A stretch of DNA of 64,000 nucleotides from Treponema sp. UBA6852 (GTDB lineage: Bacteria > Spirochaetota > Spirochaetia > Treponematales > Treponemataceae), in contig DKDI01000045.1 in assembly GCA_002449305.1 (NCBI GenBank), positions 79,972 to 143,971 on the forward strand, given 5' to 3'. A program made the position numbers and the translations under genes. The notes beneath the pieces are model-generated. The model had not been told where the DNA came from and made no database searches. It saw only the letters and a list, made by a program, of their open reading frames with translations. Position 1 is the stretch's first letter. Every line of letters starts with the position of its first letter. Below are positions 43,590 through 50,871 of this stretch, one piece after another.

Positions 43590-44582
43590 ATGGAAATTTC
43601 AAATTCATTTAGAAAATTTTTTTCATCGGCACTTTTAGTTTTTTCATTCTCAATTTTATTTGCGCAAAACAAACGCCCAGTTGTTACAGGAATCAACGCA
43701 ATTCAGGCTGAAAACGGAAAAATTTCAATAAGCTGGATTCTGCCAAAAAATGACACAGACTCAATTTCTTCTTTTATAATCTACAGAAACAAAAAGCCTT
43801 TTACAAGTTACGATCAAATTGAATTCAGCCAGCCTTTGGCAACTGTAGAAAAAATTACAGATTCCTACACGGACTCGCCAAGAGATACAAGTGAATATTT
43901 TTACGCCGTAATCACAATGATTTCAGAAAACGAAAAAAAACAAGGCAATAGCGAAATCTATTATGATGAGCAGCTAGACGGAAAAAAATCACTTAAAACT
44001 GAAACTCCAGTCCGGCTTGTGCTTCCTGGAGTAAATGCAACAACTGAAGGAATCAAAGCTTCCGCCGCAATTTATCTTGGCCAGCCTTCAATCAAAAAAA
44101 CTCCACAGGCAAAAAAAGAATACGAAGACAAAATGCGCGAACTTCCTTTGCCGCTTGTAGACGTCCTTGGGGAAACTTCAAAGCCTGAGGAAACTAAAAT
44201 CAGCGAAAGTTCACGCAAAAAAATTCAGCCGCTTTTAAAATCAAAAAAAGAACAGACAAAAGTTTTGCAGGTTTATATTTTTGATGAAGACTTGATAAGT
44301 CCAGCCGGTGGAGATGAATATCTTTTGTTTGAAATTCTTCGCACTTCATTTATAAAGAAAAAATATTCAGATTCAATTGACGCTCTGAAAAAATTCCTTG
44401 CGCAAAATAGAAACAAGCAAGTTACAGACAGAGCAAATTTTTATCTTGGCGAATCTTATTATTACACTGGAAATTTTCCGGCCGCGCTCACATATTTTCT
44501 TTCACTTGAAGAAACATATCCAGAACTAAGTCGAAAATGGACGGAAAGCACACTAGATAATTTTTCCGCTGAAATTGAATAA
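43590..44582 (+). CDS. Exported FN3/TPR-type protein
   Basis: A 330-residue protein with a signal peptide (about 1-25, FFSSALLVFSFSILFAQN). A fibronectin type III-like domain follows (about 28-115, NGKISISWILPKNDTDSISSF...FYAVITM). After a Lys/Glu-rich linker, C-terminal helices (YSDSIDALKKFLAQN and RANFYLGESYYYTGNFPAALTYF) resemble tetratricopeptide repeats. It is probably periplasmic or surface-exposed. The function is unknown. Confidence 0.72.
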   Translation: MEISNSFRKFFSSALLVFSFSILFAQNKRPVVTGINAIQAENGKISISWILPKNDTDSISSFIIYRNKKPFTSYDQIEFSQPLATVEKITDSYTDSPRDTSEYFYAVITMISENEKKQGNSEIYYDEQLDGKKSLKTETPVRLVLPGVNATTEGIKASAAIYLGQPSIKKTPQAKKEYEDKMRELPLPLVDVLGETSKPEETKISESSRKKIQPLLKSKKEQTKVLQVYIFDEDLISPAGGDEYLLFEILRTSFIKKKYSDSIDALKKFLAQNRNKQVTDRANFYLGESYYYTGNFPAALTYFLSLEETYPELSRKWTESTLDNFSAEIE

Positions 44583-44849
44583 AAATTACCGGACGGCTTC
44601 TGTCCTCTTTTGTCATAGATTCCGTTCATAAAAAAAAGATTGGTTTCGGCTCGCAAAATTATTCCGTTTGAAGAAATCACGCCAGTTCAAGGAACGTTAT
44701 TTTAACGCAGGCGAAAATCATCTACACTCAGCAAAAAAAAGATTCCCACATCAAGTACGGGAATAACAGAGGAACAGAACAATCTTTTCTCCGCCATGAC
44801 TTGCACTGCAAGGCAAACGAATGAAGCCGCTCTGATTTTTCAGTTTTCC
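44583..44849. repeat. Gene-free stretch with dispersed 30-bp repeat and hairpin
   Basis: No gene is evident. Bases 44664-44693 (ATTCCGTTTGAAGAAA core followed by CACGCCA) match 50529-50558 with only a few differences, so a dispersed repeat is present. Bases 44730-44800 contain complementary arms AAAAGATT...AATCTTTT enclosing TTCCC...GGGAA. Confidence 0.55.
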
Positions 44850-45308
44850 TTATTTCACAATGTATTCCATCTCAACGTCCGCTTTTTCAGAATGCCAGAC
44901 ATCTTTTCTGTACGGAATTTCAACGAATCCGAACTTTTTGTAAAGATGAATTGCAGGCTTCAAGCCGGAAATCGTAATCAGGCAAAGTTTTTTCGCGCCG
45001 TGAGAAAGTGCATAATCCATGCAGGCTTTTAAAACAGCAGAGCCGGCTCCAGTTCCTGTGTATTGACCGGCCGCCGCCAGCTTGCAGACTTCCCAGACGT
45101 CGTCTCCGAGCGGCTCAATCATGCACGTCGCAAGAACTTTTCCGTCCTCAACAGCAAAATAGACCATCGAGCCTTTTTCGATAAGCTCCTCAACATGATC
45201 CATCGCATACTGGTCGTAGGATTCAATGTAATAAAGTTTTTCAAGCCATTCCGTGTTCAGCCGCACAAAATCGCTTTTATATTTTGGGTCGTATTCAACA
45301 ATCTGCAT
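44850..45308 (-). CDS. GNAT-family N-acetyltransferase
   Basis: A 152-residue acetyl-CoA-dependent acetyltransferase. The acyl-CoA binding motif is seen as LAAAGQYTGTGAGSAVLKACMDYA (Q/R-x-x-G-x-G/A type), preceded by the strand VYFAVEDGKVLATCMIEP. The fold-end segment AIHLYKKFGFVEIPYRK follows. The acceptor substrate is unknown. GGAGC lies upstream of the ATG. Its neighbours look accessory. Confidence 0.87.
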   Translation of the reverse strand: MQIVEYDPKYKSDFVRLNTEWLEKLYYIESYDQYAMDHVEELIEKGSMVYFAVEDGKVLATCMIEPLGDDVWEVCKLAAAGQYTGTGAGSAVLKACMDYALSHGAKKLCLITISGLKPAIHLYKKFGFVEIPYRKDVWHSEKADVEMEYIVK

Positions 45309-45373
45309 TTTCTGCTCCGTAAAAATAGAATTTGTTAATTTATGACTTACAAAGCGCAGATTGTCAACAGGAA

Positions 45374-45808
45374 TTATCCCCCCCCAAGTTTATTATATTC
45401 TTCGTCGCTTACAGGCTCCAGCCATGCGTTGGATGTTTCCTCGCCTGCCGGCTCAAACGTTATGTGGCTGAACCAGCTGTCTTTTTTTGCGCCGTGCCAG
45501 TGCTTCACGTTCGCAGGAATCACGATGACGCTTCCTTCTTCCATTGAAACCGCCTCTTTTCCCCATTCCTGATACCAGCCGCTTCCAGCCGTGCAGATTA
45601 GAACCTGACCGCCGCCCTTTGCCACGTGGTGAACGTGCCAGTTGTTTCGGCAGCCCGGCTCAAACGTAACGTTGAAAATCGGAATCTCGCCCTTTTTCGC
45701 ATCCGTAAGCGACTTTAAGAACGACTGACCGATAAAATACTTAGCAAAAGCCTCGTTCGATTCTCCGACTCCAAATTTGTCGATTTTAGAAAATTCTTCT
45801 TTTGTCAT
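45374..45808 (-). CDS. Cupin-domain protein
   Basis: From the ATG at 45808 (GGAG upstream) it has 144 residues and one cupin barrel. Motif 1 is GCRNNWHVHHVAKGGGQVLI with metal-binding His residues, and motif 2 is GSVIVIPANVKHWHGAKKDSWF. Such proteins are often annotated as carboxymuconolactone-decarboxylase-associated cupins. The enzyme activity is unproven. The 3' end carries a run of eight G on the coding strand just before the stop. It has a strong promoter with a 21-bp operator shared with the exported flavodoxin gene. Confidence 0.87.
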   Translation of the reverse strand: MTKEEFSKIDKFGVGESNEAFAKYFIGQSFLKSLTDAKKGEIPIFNVTFEPGCRNNWHVHHVAKGGGQVLICTAGSGWYQEWGKEAVSMEEGSVIVIPANVKHWHGAKKDSWFSHITFEPAGEETSNAWLEPVSDEEYNKLGGG

Positions 45809-45836
45809 AGATTCTCCATCCCACTCCACAAAAAAA

Positions 45837-45857
45837 TTAGTTACACTTTGTAACTAA
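45837..45857 (-). promoter_or_regulatory. Operator palindrome (cupin promoter)
   Basis: Perfect inverted repeat TTAGTTACA-CTT-TGTAACTAA placed at the predicted transcription start. The same arms with a different centre occur at 50375-50395. The site is a probable repressor operator of MarR- or HxlR-like type; the regulator is not identified in the window. Confidence 0.8.
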
Positions 45858-45862
45858 TAAAG

Positions 45863-45891
45863 AATATAATAAACCTTATTTCAACTGTCAA
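45863..45891 (-). promoter_or_regulatory. Promoter of cupin gene
   Basis: Minus strand TTGACA (45891-45886), a 17-bp spacer and TATATT (45868-45863). It is identical in boxes and spacing to the flavodoxin promoter at 50401-50429. Confidence 0.8.
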
Positions 45892-45947
45892 GACAATGCA
45901 AAGATTCCGTCAATAAGGATAAAATCATAGAGAAAGCTTTATTTTTA

Positions 45948-45956
45948 TGTTATACT
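45948..45956 (+). promoter_or_regulatory. Extended -10 promoter of toxin-antitoxin operon
   Basis: TGTTATACT forms an extended -10 (TGnTATACT) with no good -35 box. It lies upstream of the four-hairpin leader of the toxin-antitoxin genes. Confidence 0.55.
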
Positions 45957-45961
45957 ATTAT

Positions 45962-46128
45962 ATGTCTGAAAGGAGGTAAGATAAAAACAGCTGAAAATGG
46001 CATCTGTTTTTATCCTTAAAAGTTTGCGTTGCAAACTTTCTTATCAACTGTTGTTTCTCCCTTCGTTGCGAAACAACTTAAAAAGTCAATCCTAAAACTG
46101 AATTTTAATCTTGACTTTTTATAGGAGG
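45962..46128 (+). promoter_or_regulatory. Four-hairpin leader of toxin-antitoxin operon
   Basis: Four perfect inverted repeats follow one another: 45980-45990/46004-46014 (11 bp), 46019-46027/46031-46039 (9 bp), 46050-46057/46070-46077 (8 bp) and 46079-46089/46111-46121 (11 bp). The last ends two bases before the AGGAGG of the antitoxin gene. A five-codon minigene ATG-TCT-GAA-AGG-AGG-TAA sits at 45962-45979, and a 32-codon frame (45997-46095) runs through the hairpins. This could be a regulatory leader, a small RNA or a mobile repeat. Confidence 0.65.
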
Positions 46129-46134
46129 TCTAAA

Positions 46135-46368
46135 ATGAGCGATGCTGTATTCAATACAATGTTAACAGAAATGGATTCATTTTCTTATGAACAGTGCGTG
46201 GCTTTACTTTCAAAACTCTCCCAAATTTTTAAAACAAAAAAACAGGAAACTGTGGCAGCAAAAACTTCTCCCATAGACAAATTCTTTGAAACAATCAGCG
46301 AAGAAGACAGTAAAAAAATGCTCCAAGCTGTTCAGGACTGCAGGAGAATAGAACCAAATGAATGGTAA
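46135..46368 (+). CDS. Antitoxin of PIN-type toxin-antitoxin pair
   Basis: A 77-residue product from ATG 46135, with AGGAGG six bases upstream. It has a helical N terminus (SFSYEQCVALLSKLSQIF), a linker with Lys/Thr, and a C-terminal helix ending IEPNEW. No DNA-binding motif is clear. It is called an antitoxin because its stop overlaps the start of a PIN-domain toxin by 11 bp. The C-terminal segment would bind the toxin, as in VapB-like partners. Confidence 0.75.
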   Translation: MSDAVFNTMLTEMDSFSYEQCVALLSKLSQIFKTKKQETVAAKTSPIDKFFETISEEDSKKMLQAVQDCRRIEPNEW

Positions 46369-46744
46369 TATTTTTGATACTAATGTGATTATTCGCATAA
46401 TAAAAGGCGATATTGCAGTGGCAACTGAAGCAAGAAAATATTCAGACGTTCATACATCTTCTGTTGTGCTAGGTGAGTTAATGTTCGGAGCAGAAAAATC
46501 TCAGCTCAAATCAACTAATCGAGAAAAATACATGAGCTTCTGTCTTTCTTATCCCATTCTTGATATAACAAAAGATGTCGCATTTGAATATGGAAAAATA
46601 AAAGCTTCATTGCAAGGAAAAGGAAAAATTCTCCCTGAAAATGATATGTGGATTGCCTCAACTGCCATAGCCAACAATATATCAGTAATTACACAGGATA
46701 AGCATTTTGAACAAATCCCCGGGCTTTCTGTTATAAAACTCTAG
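46358..46744 (+). CDS. vapC: VapC-like PIN-domain toxin
   Basis: A 128-residue predicted metal-dependent RNase toxin. Acidic PIN residues are visible: D7 in NIFDTNVIIRI, E40 in VVLGELMFGAEKS, D96 in LPENDMWIASTAI and D114 in ITQDKHFEQI. All four quartet positions are present, so it should be active. VapC toxins usually cut tRNA or rRNA; the target is unknown. Its start overlaps the antitoxin gene. Confidence 0.9.
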   Translation: MNGNIFDTNVIIRIIKGDIAVATEARKYSDVHTSSVVLGELMFGAEKSQLKSTNREKYMSFCLSYPILDITKDVAFEYGKIKASLQGKGKILPENDMWIASTAIANNISVITQDKHFEQIPGLSVIKL

Positions 46745-46761
46745 AAATTTCCCTTCACTCT

Positions 46762-47931
46762 TTATTTTCTTCCGCCGTTTAAAATGCTGAACAACGGCAC
46801 ACAGACTTTCCGCAATATAATGCCGGCGAAAGTTCCAAGCGCGACAATTGCAATGTTCGCCCCGAAATATTCAAGCAGGCAGAATGCGGGATTTTTCATC
46901 GGCAAAAAGCGAAGCCACAGATTTTGGACGCAGGCAAGAAGAAACGGCATGTGAACCGCGAACAGAAAGAACGAGAACGGAGAAAGTTTTTCTGCAAAGC
47001 TAAAAGTTTTTTGGTTTTTAGAAATCGAGCCGGAAAGTTTCAGGAAAATCAGGGCGGAAAAAAGAACCATCAGCGCAGAACAAACGGAATTTCCCTTGAA
47101 AATCAGGTTGCAGCCAAGAGCAGAGAATGCGAACATCGTAAAGAGTTCCGTCCAACGGAAAGAGTCGGCAAATGCGAACGGCGAAAAATTCCGCTCCGCC
47201 CAGAAATATCCAAGCGTAAAGAAAAGAAGCGCAGCCCTGTCCGAGTCAAAGCCTTGCGGCAGAACATCCGAAATATAGATGAACACGCAGAAAATCAGCG
47301 AGGTCTTAGGAAATCTTCTATATATACTGCGAAGAACCGGCGAAATCAGAAACAGAATCAAAAGGTCGCGCACGAACCAGAACTGGCCGACATAAGGATG
47401 ATTGAATTTGTCGAATCCGAATCCCGAGAAAGCCCTGAGCCAATCCAGAACGCTCCAGGTCAGAACAGGAATTTTCTCCGGGTTTGCAAGGAGCGAAGGA
47501 TTCAATTTTGCGGCAAAAAGTTTTCCGAGCGTTACAAGTGCAATGTTCAGGGCAATCCACACAAAATATGGAATCAGCAATCCCCTTGTCTTTTTCTTCA
47601 GCATGACTTTATAAGGAGTGTCTTTTTTGAAAAACAAGTACGCGCTGAACATGAAAAAAAGCGGAACGGCGCAGCTTCCAAGAGCGGAAGAAATCACGAA
47701 CTGAATCCATTCCCCTGCCACGCTTTGTGCAAAAATGGGAATTCTGTTTCCTTCCGCCAAAGATTCGGCAAGTTTTTCCGCAGTAAAATTGTTGTGGATA
47801 AAGACCACCAGCACGCTCAAGATGTACCGAAGCGAAGTGATTCTGCGAGAAGTTTCCACATCGATAAACCGAGCAGTTTTGCTTTCCGAAATATCCTTAT
47901 TCGCTACTGAAAAAGTACTTCCGTTTGTCAT
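46762..47931 (-). CDS. Acyltransferase-3 family membrane protein
   Basis: From ATG 47931 (AGGGTGG upstream) it has 389 residues with about ten membrane segments. The family start RRITSLRYILSVLVVFIHNNF contains a His that corresponds to the acyltransferase-3 active site. FMFSAYLFFKK and GQFWFVRDLLILFLISPVL are typical. Members O-acetylate surface sugars or similar. The large reading frame on the opposite strand here is a compositional shadow. It is divergent from the XRE gene, with an operator-like palindrome between. Confidence 0.87.
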   Translation of the reverse strand: MTNGSTFSVANKDISESKTARFIDVETSRRITSLRYILSVLVVFIHNNFTAEKLAESLAEGNRIPIFAQSVAGEWIQFVISSALGSCAVPLFFMFSAYLFFKKDTPYKVMLKKKTRGLLIPYFVWIALNIALVTLGKLFAAKLNPSLLANPEKIPVLTWSVLDWLRAFSGFGFDKFNHPYVGQFWFVRDLLILFLISPVLRSIYRRFPKTSLIFCVFIYISDVLPQGFDSDRAALLFFTLGYFWAERNFSPFAFADSFRWTELFTMFAFSALGCNLIFKGNSVCSALMVLFSALIFLKLSGSISKNQKTFSFAEKLSPFSFFLFAVHMPFLLACVQNLWLRFLPMKNPAFCLLEYFGANIAIVALGTFAGIILRKVCVPLFSILNGGRK

Positions 47932-47947
47932 TTTTACCACCCTTTAT

Positions 47948-47963
47948 TAGTACGTTTGTACTA
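47948..47963. promoter_or_regulatory. Operator-like palindrome 1 (TAGTAC-GTTT-GTACTA)
   Basis: A perfect 6+6 palindrome just upstream of the acyltransferase gene. A related copy (12 of 16 bases alike) lies at 48010-48025 over the predicted XRE transcription start. The pair looks like binding sites of the XRE regulator. Confidence 0.6.
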
Positions 47964-47979
47964 TCAGAAAACAGAATAA

Positions 47980-48025
47980 ATGACATTCGTATTTAAATCA
48001 ATCTATAATCTGTACATTTGTGCTA
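47980..48025 (+). promoter_or_regulatory. XRE gene promoter with second operator copy
   Basis: ATGACA (47980-47985), an 18-bp spacer and a perfect TATAAT (48004-48009). The imperfect palindrome TGTACATTTGTGCTA lies at about +1, well placed for autorepression. Confidence 0.6.
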
Positions 48026-48036
48026 ATTTTAAGGTG

Positions 48037-48306
48037 ATGTTAGACTTTTGGAGCAATGTAAAAAGCGAACTTGAATACAGGGGAATCTCACAGAAAGAGC
48101 TTGCCGCAGAAATCAGCGAAAGCTACAACACGCTCCAGTCCTGGATTAACCGCGACCGGCTTCCGAATGCAGTTCAGGCAGTAAGAATTTCGCGCGCGCT
48201 CGGAACAACCGTTGAATTCCTTGTTACAGGCCGCGACGAGAAATTCCGTGCCGACAACACCGAGACAATCCGCCTGCTTGAAAAAGCGATTGAGAATTTA
48301 AGATAG
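48037..48306 (+). CDS. XRE-family helix-turn-helix regulator
   Basis: An 89-residue protein from ATG 48037. The HTH is clear: ISQKELAAEISESYNTLQSWINRDRLPNAVQAVRISRALGTTVEFLVTGRDE, as in the N-terminal domains of cI/phage-type repressors. The short C-terminal helix is RLLEKAIENLR. It is probably a dimeric repressor of itself and of the divergent acyltransferase gene, judged from the two operator copies. Confidence 0.85.
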   Translation: MLDFWSNVKSELEYRGISQKELAAEISESYNTLQSWINRDRLPNAVQAVRISRALGTTVEFLVTGRDEKFRADNTETIRLLEKAIENLR

Positions 48307-48384
48307 TTTACTCGGAAAAAAGATTAGAGTTTCCGGCAGCATAGAAGATAAAATTCCGCCAACTTAAAAAATCAGCGTCACTTT

Positions 48385-49293
48385 CTACCAGTTTTCATAT
48401 CTTTTTCCGGTGTTCAGTTTTGAAATCTGCGCCATTTCGTCGTCAGTCAGAGAAAAATCCCAAATGTCGTAGTTTTCAGCGATGTGCTTTGGGTTTGAGC
48501 TGCCGGGAATCGCTGTGAAGGCGCTTTGAATATGCCAACGGACAATCACCTGGGCGGCAGTTTTTTTGTGGGCGGCGGCGATTTTCAAAATCACTGGATT
48601 TTCAAGGCTCTGCTTTGTGTGGCCGCGGCCGCCGAACGGATAGTAGCTTTCCATGCGGATTCCATATTTTTCGCACCAGTCACGCAACGCTGTTCCCTGA
48701 TAAAAAATGTGGTTCTCGTTCTGGATTACCGCAGGCCTGATTTCAAAGTCGCGGACAAAATGCTCTACCTCGCGCGGCGTGTAAAAGTTTGAGATTCCGA
48801 TTGAACGGATTTTTCCTTCCTTGCACGCCTTTTCCATAGCCCGGTAAACTTTGTCGTCGCCGCTTCCGTGCTGGTGGAGCAGGCACAAGTCTATGTAGTC
48901 AACTTTTAGTTTTTCAAGCGAATCCTCTATGTCCGCCGCTGGGTCAGACGACCACGGAACAATTTTTGTCGTCAAAAAAATCTCTTCCCTCGTGCAGAGC
49001 TTTTCCGCAATCGCACGCTGAATCGCATTTCCAACTTCCGCCTCGTTTCCGTAATATTTTGCGGTGTCAATCAGACGCACGCCGGTTTTGAGCGCGGAAT
49101 AAACGGCATTCTCGCAGGTTTCGCCTGTCAAAGTCCAGGTTCCAAGCCCTGCAACAGGCATTTCGTAGCCGCTGTTCAGTCTTACAGTTTTTTCAGCTTG
49201 TCCAGCCGGTTTGCCAGATTCCGCCGCAAGTGCTGCGGTCATCGCTAAAAAAGTTCCAAAAAACAAAAGTGATTTTTTCATAAGTTTTTCCAT
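48385..49293 (-). CDS. Exported aldo/keto reductase
   Basis: NADPH-dependent oxidoreductase, 302 residues. Residues 1-28 form a signal peptide (MKKSLLFFGTFLAMTAALAAE after a short lead; the start may be ATG 49281), unusual for an NADPH enzyme unless it is Tat/Sec-exported with another cofactor supply. The AKR tetrad is present in order: Asp and Tyr in LIDTAKYYGNE, Lys in LTTKIVP and His in LCLLHQHG. A GFPG-like C-terminal cofactor loop (IPGSSNPKHI) follows. It lies downstream of the flavodoxin gene. Confidence 0.88.
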   Translation of the reverse strand: MEKLMKKSLLFFGTFLAMTAALAAESGKPAGQAEKTVRLNSGYEMPVAGLGTWTLTGETCENAVYSALKTGVRLIDTAKYYGNEAEVGNAIQRAIAEKLCTREEIFLTTKIVPWSSDPAADIEDSLEKLKVDYIDLCLLHQHGSGDDKVYRAMEKACKEGKIRSIGISNFYTPREVEHFVRDFEIRPAVIQNENHIFYQGTALRDWCEKYGIRMESYYPFGGRGHTKQSLENPVILKIAAAHKKTAAQVIVRWHIQSAFTAIPGSSNPKHIAENYDIWDFSLTDDEMAQISKLNTGKRYENW

Positions 49294-49301
49294 CTTTTTG
49301 C

Positions 49302-49402
49302 CATTGCCTTGCGTGACAAGGCAATCTTTATTTTAGGTTTATACGAACATTGACCAGACGTATTCACTACAGGAGATTATCCTGTCGAGCCGGACAATGA
49401 CA
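49302..49402. repeat. Intergenic palindromes between flavodoxin and AKR genes
   Basis: A perfect 8-bp stem ATTGCCTT...AAGGCAAT (49302-49324) and a sequence at 49373-49402 (GATTATCCTGTCGAGCC then GGACAATGACA). The second resembles the dispersed GATTnnCGnGTCAAGC palindromes found near 53.1, 55.4 and 56.0 kb. Confidence 0.5.
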
Positions 49403-49413
49403 ACTTTCCTCGC

Positions 49414-50352
49414 TTATTTCAGACCGATTTTCTTAAGCCAAGAAGAAACGTCCGCTGTCTGCGAGTGCGCCTGACCGATTCCGTCAAGAGTTTTTGCGCC
49501 TTTGCCCAAATCACAAATGCGTCTCAAGGTTGAATCGCGTCCGCTAGACCAGTAAGTGCAGAACGGAACAACGGTTTTTCCGCGCAAGTCCGCCTGCAAA
49601 AGAAAAGTCTCGACAGGATTTGCCATGTCGTCCGACCAGACAGGAGTTCCCACAAAAACCACATCGTAGCCAGAAAGATTCGGAACAGAAGCAAGCTCGC
49701 GGTGAACTCCGTTTTTTATGTCCGCCTTTGACTCGCGGCCGCACTCGTTCATATTTTTTGAGTACGGAACTTTGCAGTCAAGCCGGAACAAGTCCGCGCC
49801 TGCCTCGTCTGCAATGCGCTTTGCAAGTTTCGCGGTTGTCTCTGTAAGGCTGTAGTAAACGACGAGCTTTTTTGAGCCTGAAGAAACGGAAGAAGATTTT
49901 TCAGAAGCAGACGCAACGGATTCAGCCAGACTGAAAGCAAAAACGCTTCCGCTTGAAAGATTTTTCAGCGCGCCGCAAACGCTTTTGTCCGCAAATTCGC
50001 CGATTTCAACCGCCTTTGCAGAGCCTATGCTGTGGTCAGCGTAGGCAACGGAAATCGCCTGAAAATTCAAGTTGTAATAGACGTGCCCTGCCTTGTAAGC
50101 GGAAGTTGAAGAGTCGCTTTTGCCGTAGTCAAGCGCGGTGTAGCTGTAGAACTCGAACCCGCCGTATTTTGTCATCGAAAGGCTTTTTCCGTTTACTTTT
50201 TCTGCAAAAACTTCGGCAGTCTTGTTTTGTGAAAGATTAAGCTCGTAGGATTTTCCGCCGAATACAACGCTCATTTTTTGTGTGTTTTTAGACTGCGCAA
50301 AAATGCCGGTTGCGGCAAACAATGCAAATAAAAAAGAAACCAGTTTTTTCAT
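49414..50352 (-). CDS. Exported flavodoxin-like protein with extra N-terminal domain
   Basis: A 312-residue protein: signal peptide 1-19 (MKKLVSFLFALFAATGIFA), then a beta-rich domain (about 25-150) resembling the small cyclophilin-like fold often paired with flavodoxins. A Ser-rich linker is followed by a flavodoxin domain (about 162-312). The latter has LVVYYSLTETTAKLAKRI as the FMN phosphate loop, VFVGTPVWSDDMANPVETFL, and VVPFCTYWSSGRDSTLR. Periplasmic FMN-dependent electron transfer is likely. It has its own promoter with the operator shared with the cupin gene. Confidence 0.87.
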   Translation of the reverse strand: MKKLVSFLFALFAATGIFAQSKNTQKMSVVFGGKSYELNLSQNKTAEVFAEKVNGKSLSMTKYGGFEFYSYTALDYGKSDSSTSAYKAGHVYYNLNFQAISVAYADHSIGSAKAVEIGEFADKSVCGALKNLSSGSVFAFSLAESVASASEKSSSVSSGSKKLVVYYSLTETTAKLAKRIADEAGADLFRLDCKVPYSKNMNECGRESKADIKNGVHRELASVPNLSGYDVVFVGTPVWSDDMANPVETFLLQADLRGKTVVPFCTYWSSGRDSTLRRICDLGKGAKTLDGIGQAHSQTADVSSWLKKIGLK

Positions 50353-50374
50353 GAATCGCCTCGTTGCAATTAGT

Positions 50375-50395
50375 TTAGTTACATAATGTAACTAA
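50375..50395 (-). promoter_or_regulatory. Operator palindrome (flavodoxin promoter)
   Basis: Perfect inverted repeat TTAGTTACA-TAA-TGTAACTAA at the predicted transcription start, matching the cupin operator arm for arm. It shows the two genes share one regulator. Confidence 0.8.
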
Positions 50396-50400
50396 CAAAG

Positions 50401-50429
50401 AATATAATAAACTAAATATCGGCTGTCAA
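50401..50429 (-). promoter_or_regulatory. Promoter of exported flavodoxin gene
   Basis: Minus strand TTGACA (50429-50424), a 17-bp spacer and TATATT (50406-50401). Boxes, spacing and operator placement are the same as in the cupin promoter. Confidence 0.8.
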
Positions 50430-50439
50430 GGTGATTCTA

Positions 50440-50812
50440 TGCTGAAAAAATTATTCCGTTTATTGAAAGTACGTGCTGGCATACTGCGGAATCATTCCGT
50501 TGCAAAAAATTACCTGCGGACGATGAACGGAACTATTCCGTTTGAAGAAAACACGCCACTTCGGCTTATGAAATTTTTCGCATGAGCAGAAAATGTGCTA
50601 GGCAAAGCGTGAAACTTTTCGAACAAGCAAAAAATGCGTTGGGCAGACCGTAAAAAATTTCGCACGAGCAAAAAATGCGTTGGGAAGCTCGTAAAATTTT
50701 CTGCAAGATAAAAAAATGCGTTGGCAAGCGAATGAAATAATTTCATAACAAGAAAATACGTTTTGCCAGACAGTGCAAAAATTTCACGAACAAGCAAAAA
50801 CCGCACATTACG
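50440..50812. repeat. Degenerate ~41-bp tandem repeat region
   Basis: No gene is evident. Bases 50564-50812 consist of about six imperfect copies of a roughly 41-bp unit containing ATTTCGCACGAGC, AAAAAATGCGTTGGG and a G/A-rich spacer. Just before them, 50529-50558 repeats the element at 44664-44693. A 104-codon minus-strand frame across the repeats (50510-50824) is repeat-derived and probably not a gene. Confidence 0.65.
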
Positions 50813-50871
50813 CATTAAAATCACGCATTGTTAATTTGATATTTATTTTCTGTAAAAAATTTAAATTTTAC

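Noticed and set aside
44462..44680. 72-codon minus-strand frame at the end of the FN3 gene
   Set aside because: It overlaps the certain 3' end of the FN3/TPR gene and extends into a dispersed repeat; there is no ribosome site.
45980..46121. Integron attC-like sites upstream of the toxin-antitoxin genes
   Set aside because: Stacked palindromes and a toxin-antitoxin cassette suggested attC sites, but the required RYYYAAC/GTTRRRY core pairs are not in the right places and no integrase is near.
46924..47910. 328-codon plus-strand reading frame opposite the acyltransferase gene
   Set aside because: The product is very rich in Arg, Lys and Glu with no recognisable domain. It mirrors a clear membrane protein on the other strand, so it is a shadow frame.
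49620..49847. Plus-strand frame opposite the flavodoxin gene
   Set aside because: It is a shadow of the well-supported flavodoxin frame, with no motif or start context.
50564..50812. CRISPR array
   Set aside because: The units are degenerate and contiguous with no separate repeat-spacer structure, so it is a decayed tandem repeat.
50510..50824. 104-codon minus-strand frame over the tandem repeats
   Set aside because: Its peptide repeats simply follow the 41-bp DNA repeat, and it lacks a ribosome site and promoter.
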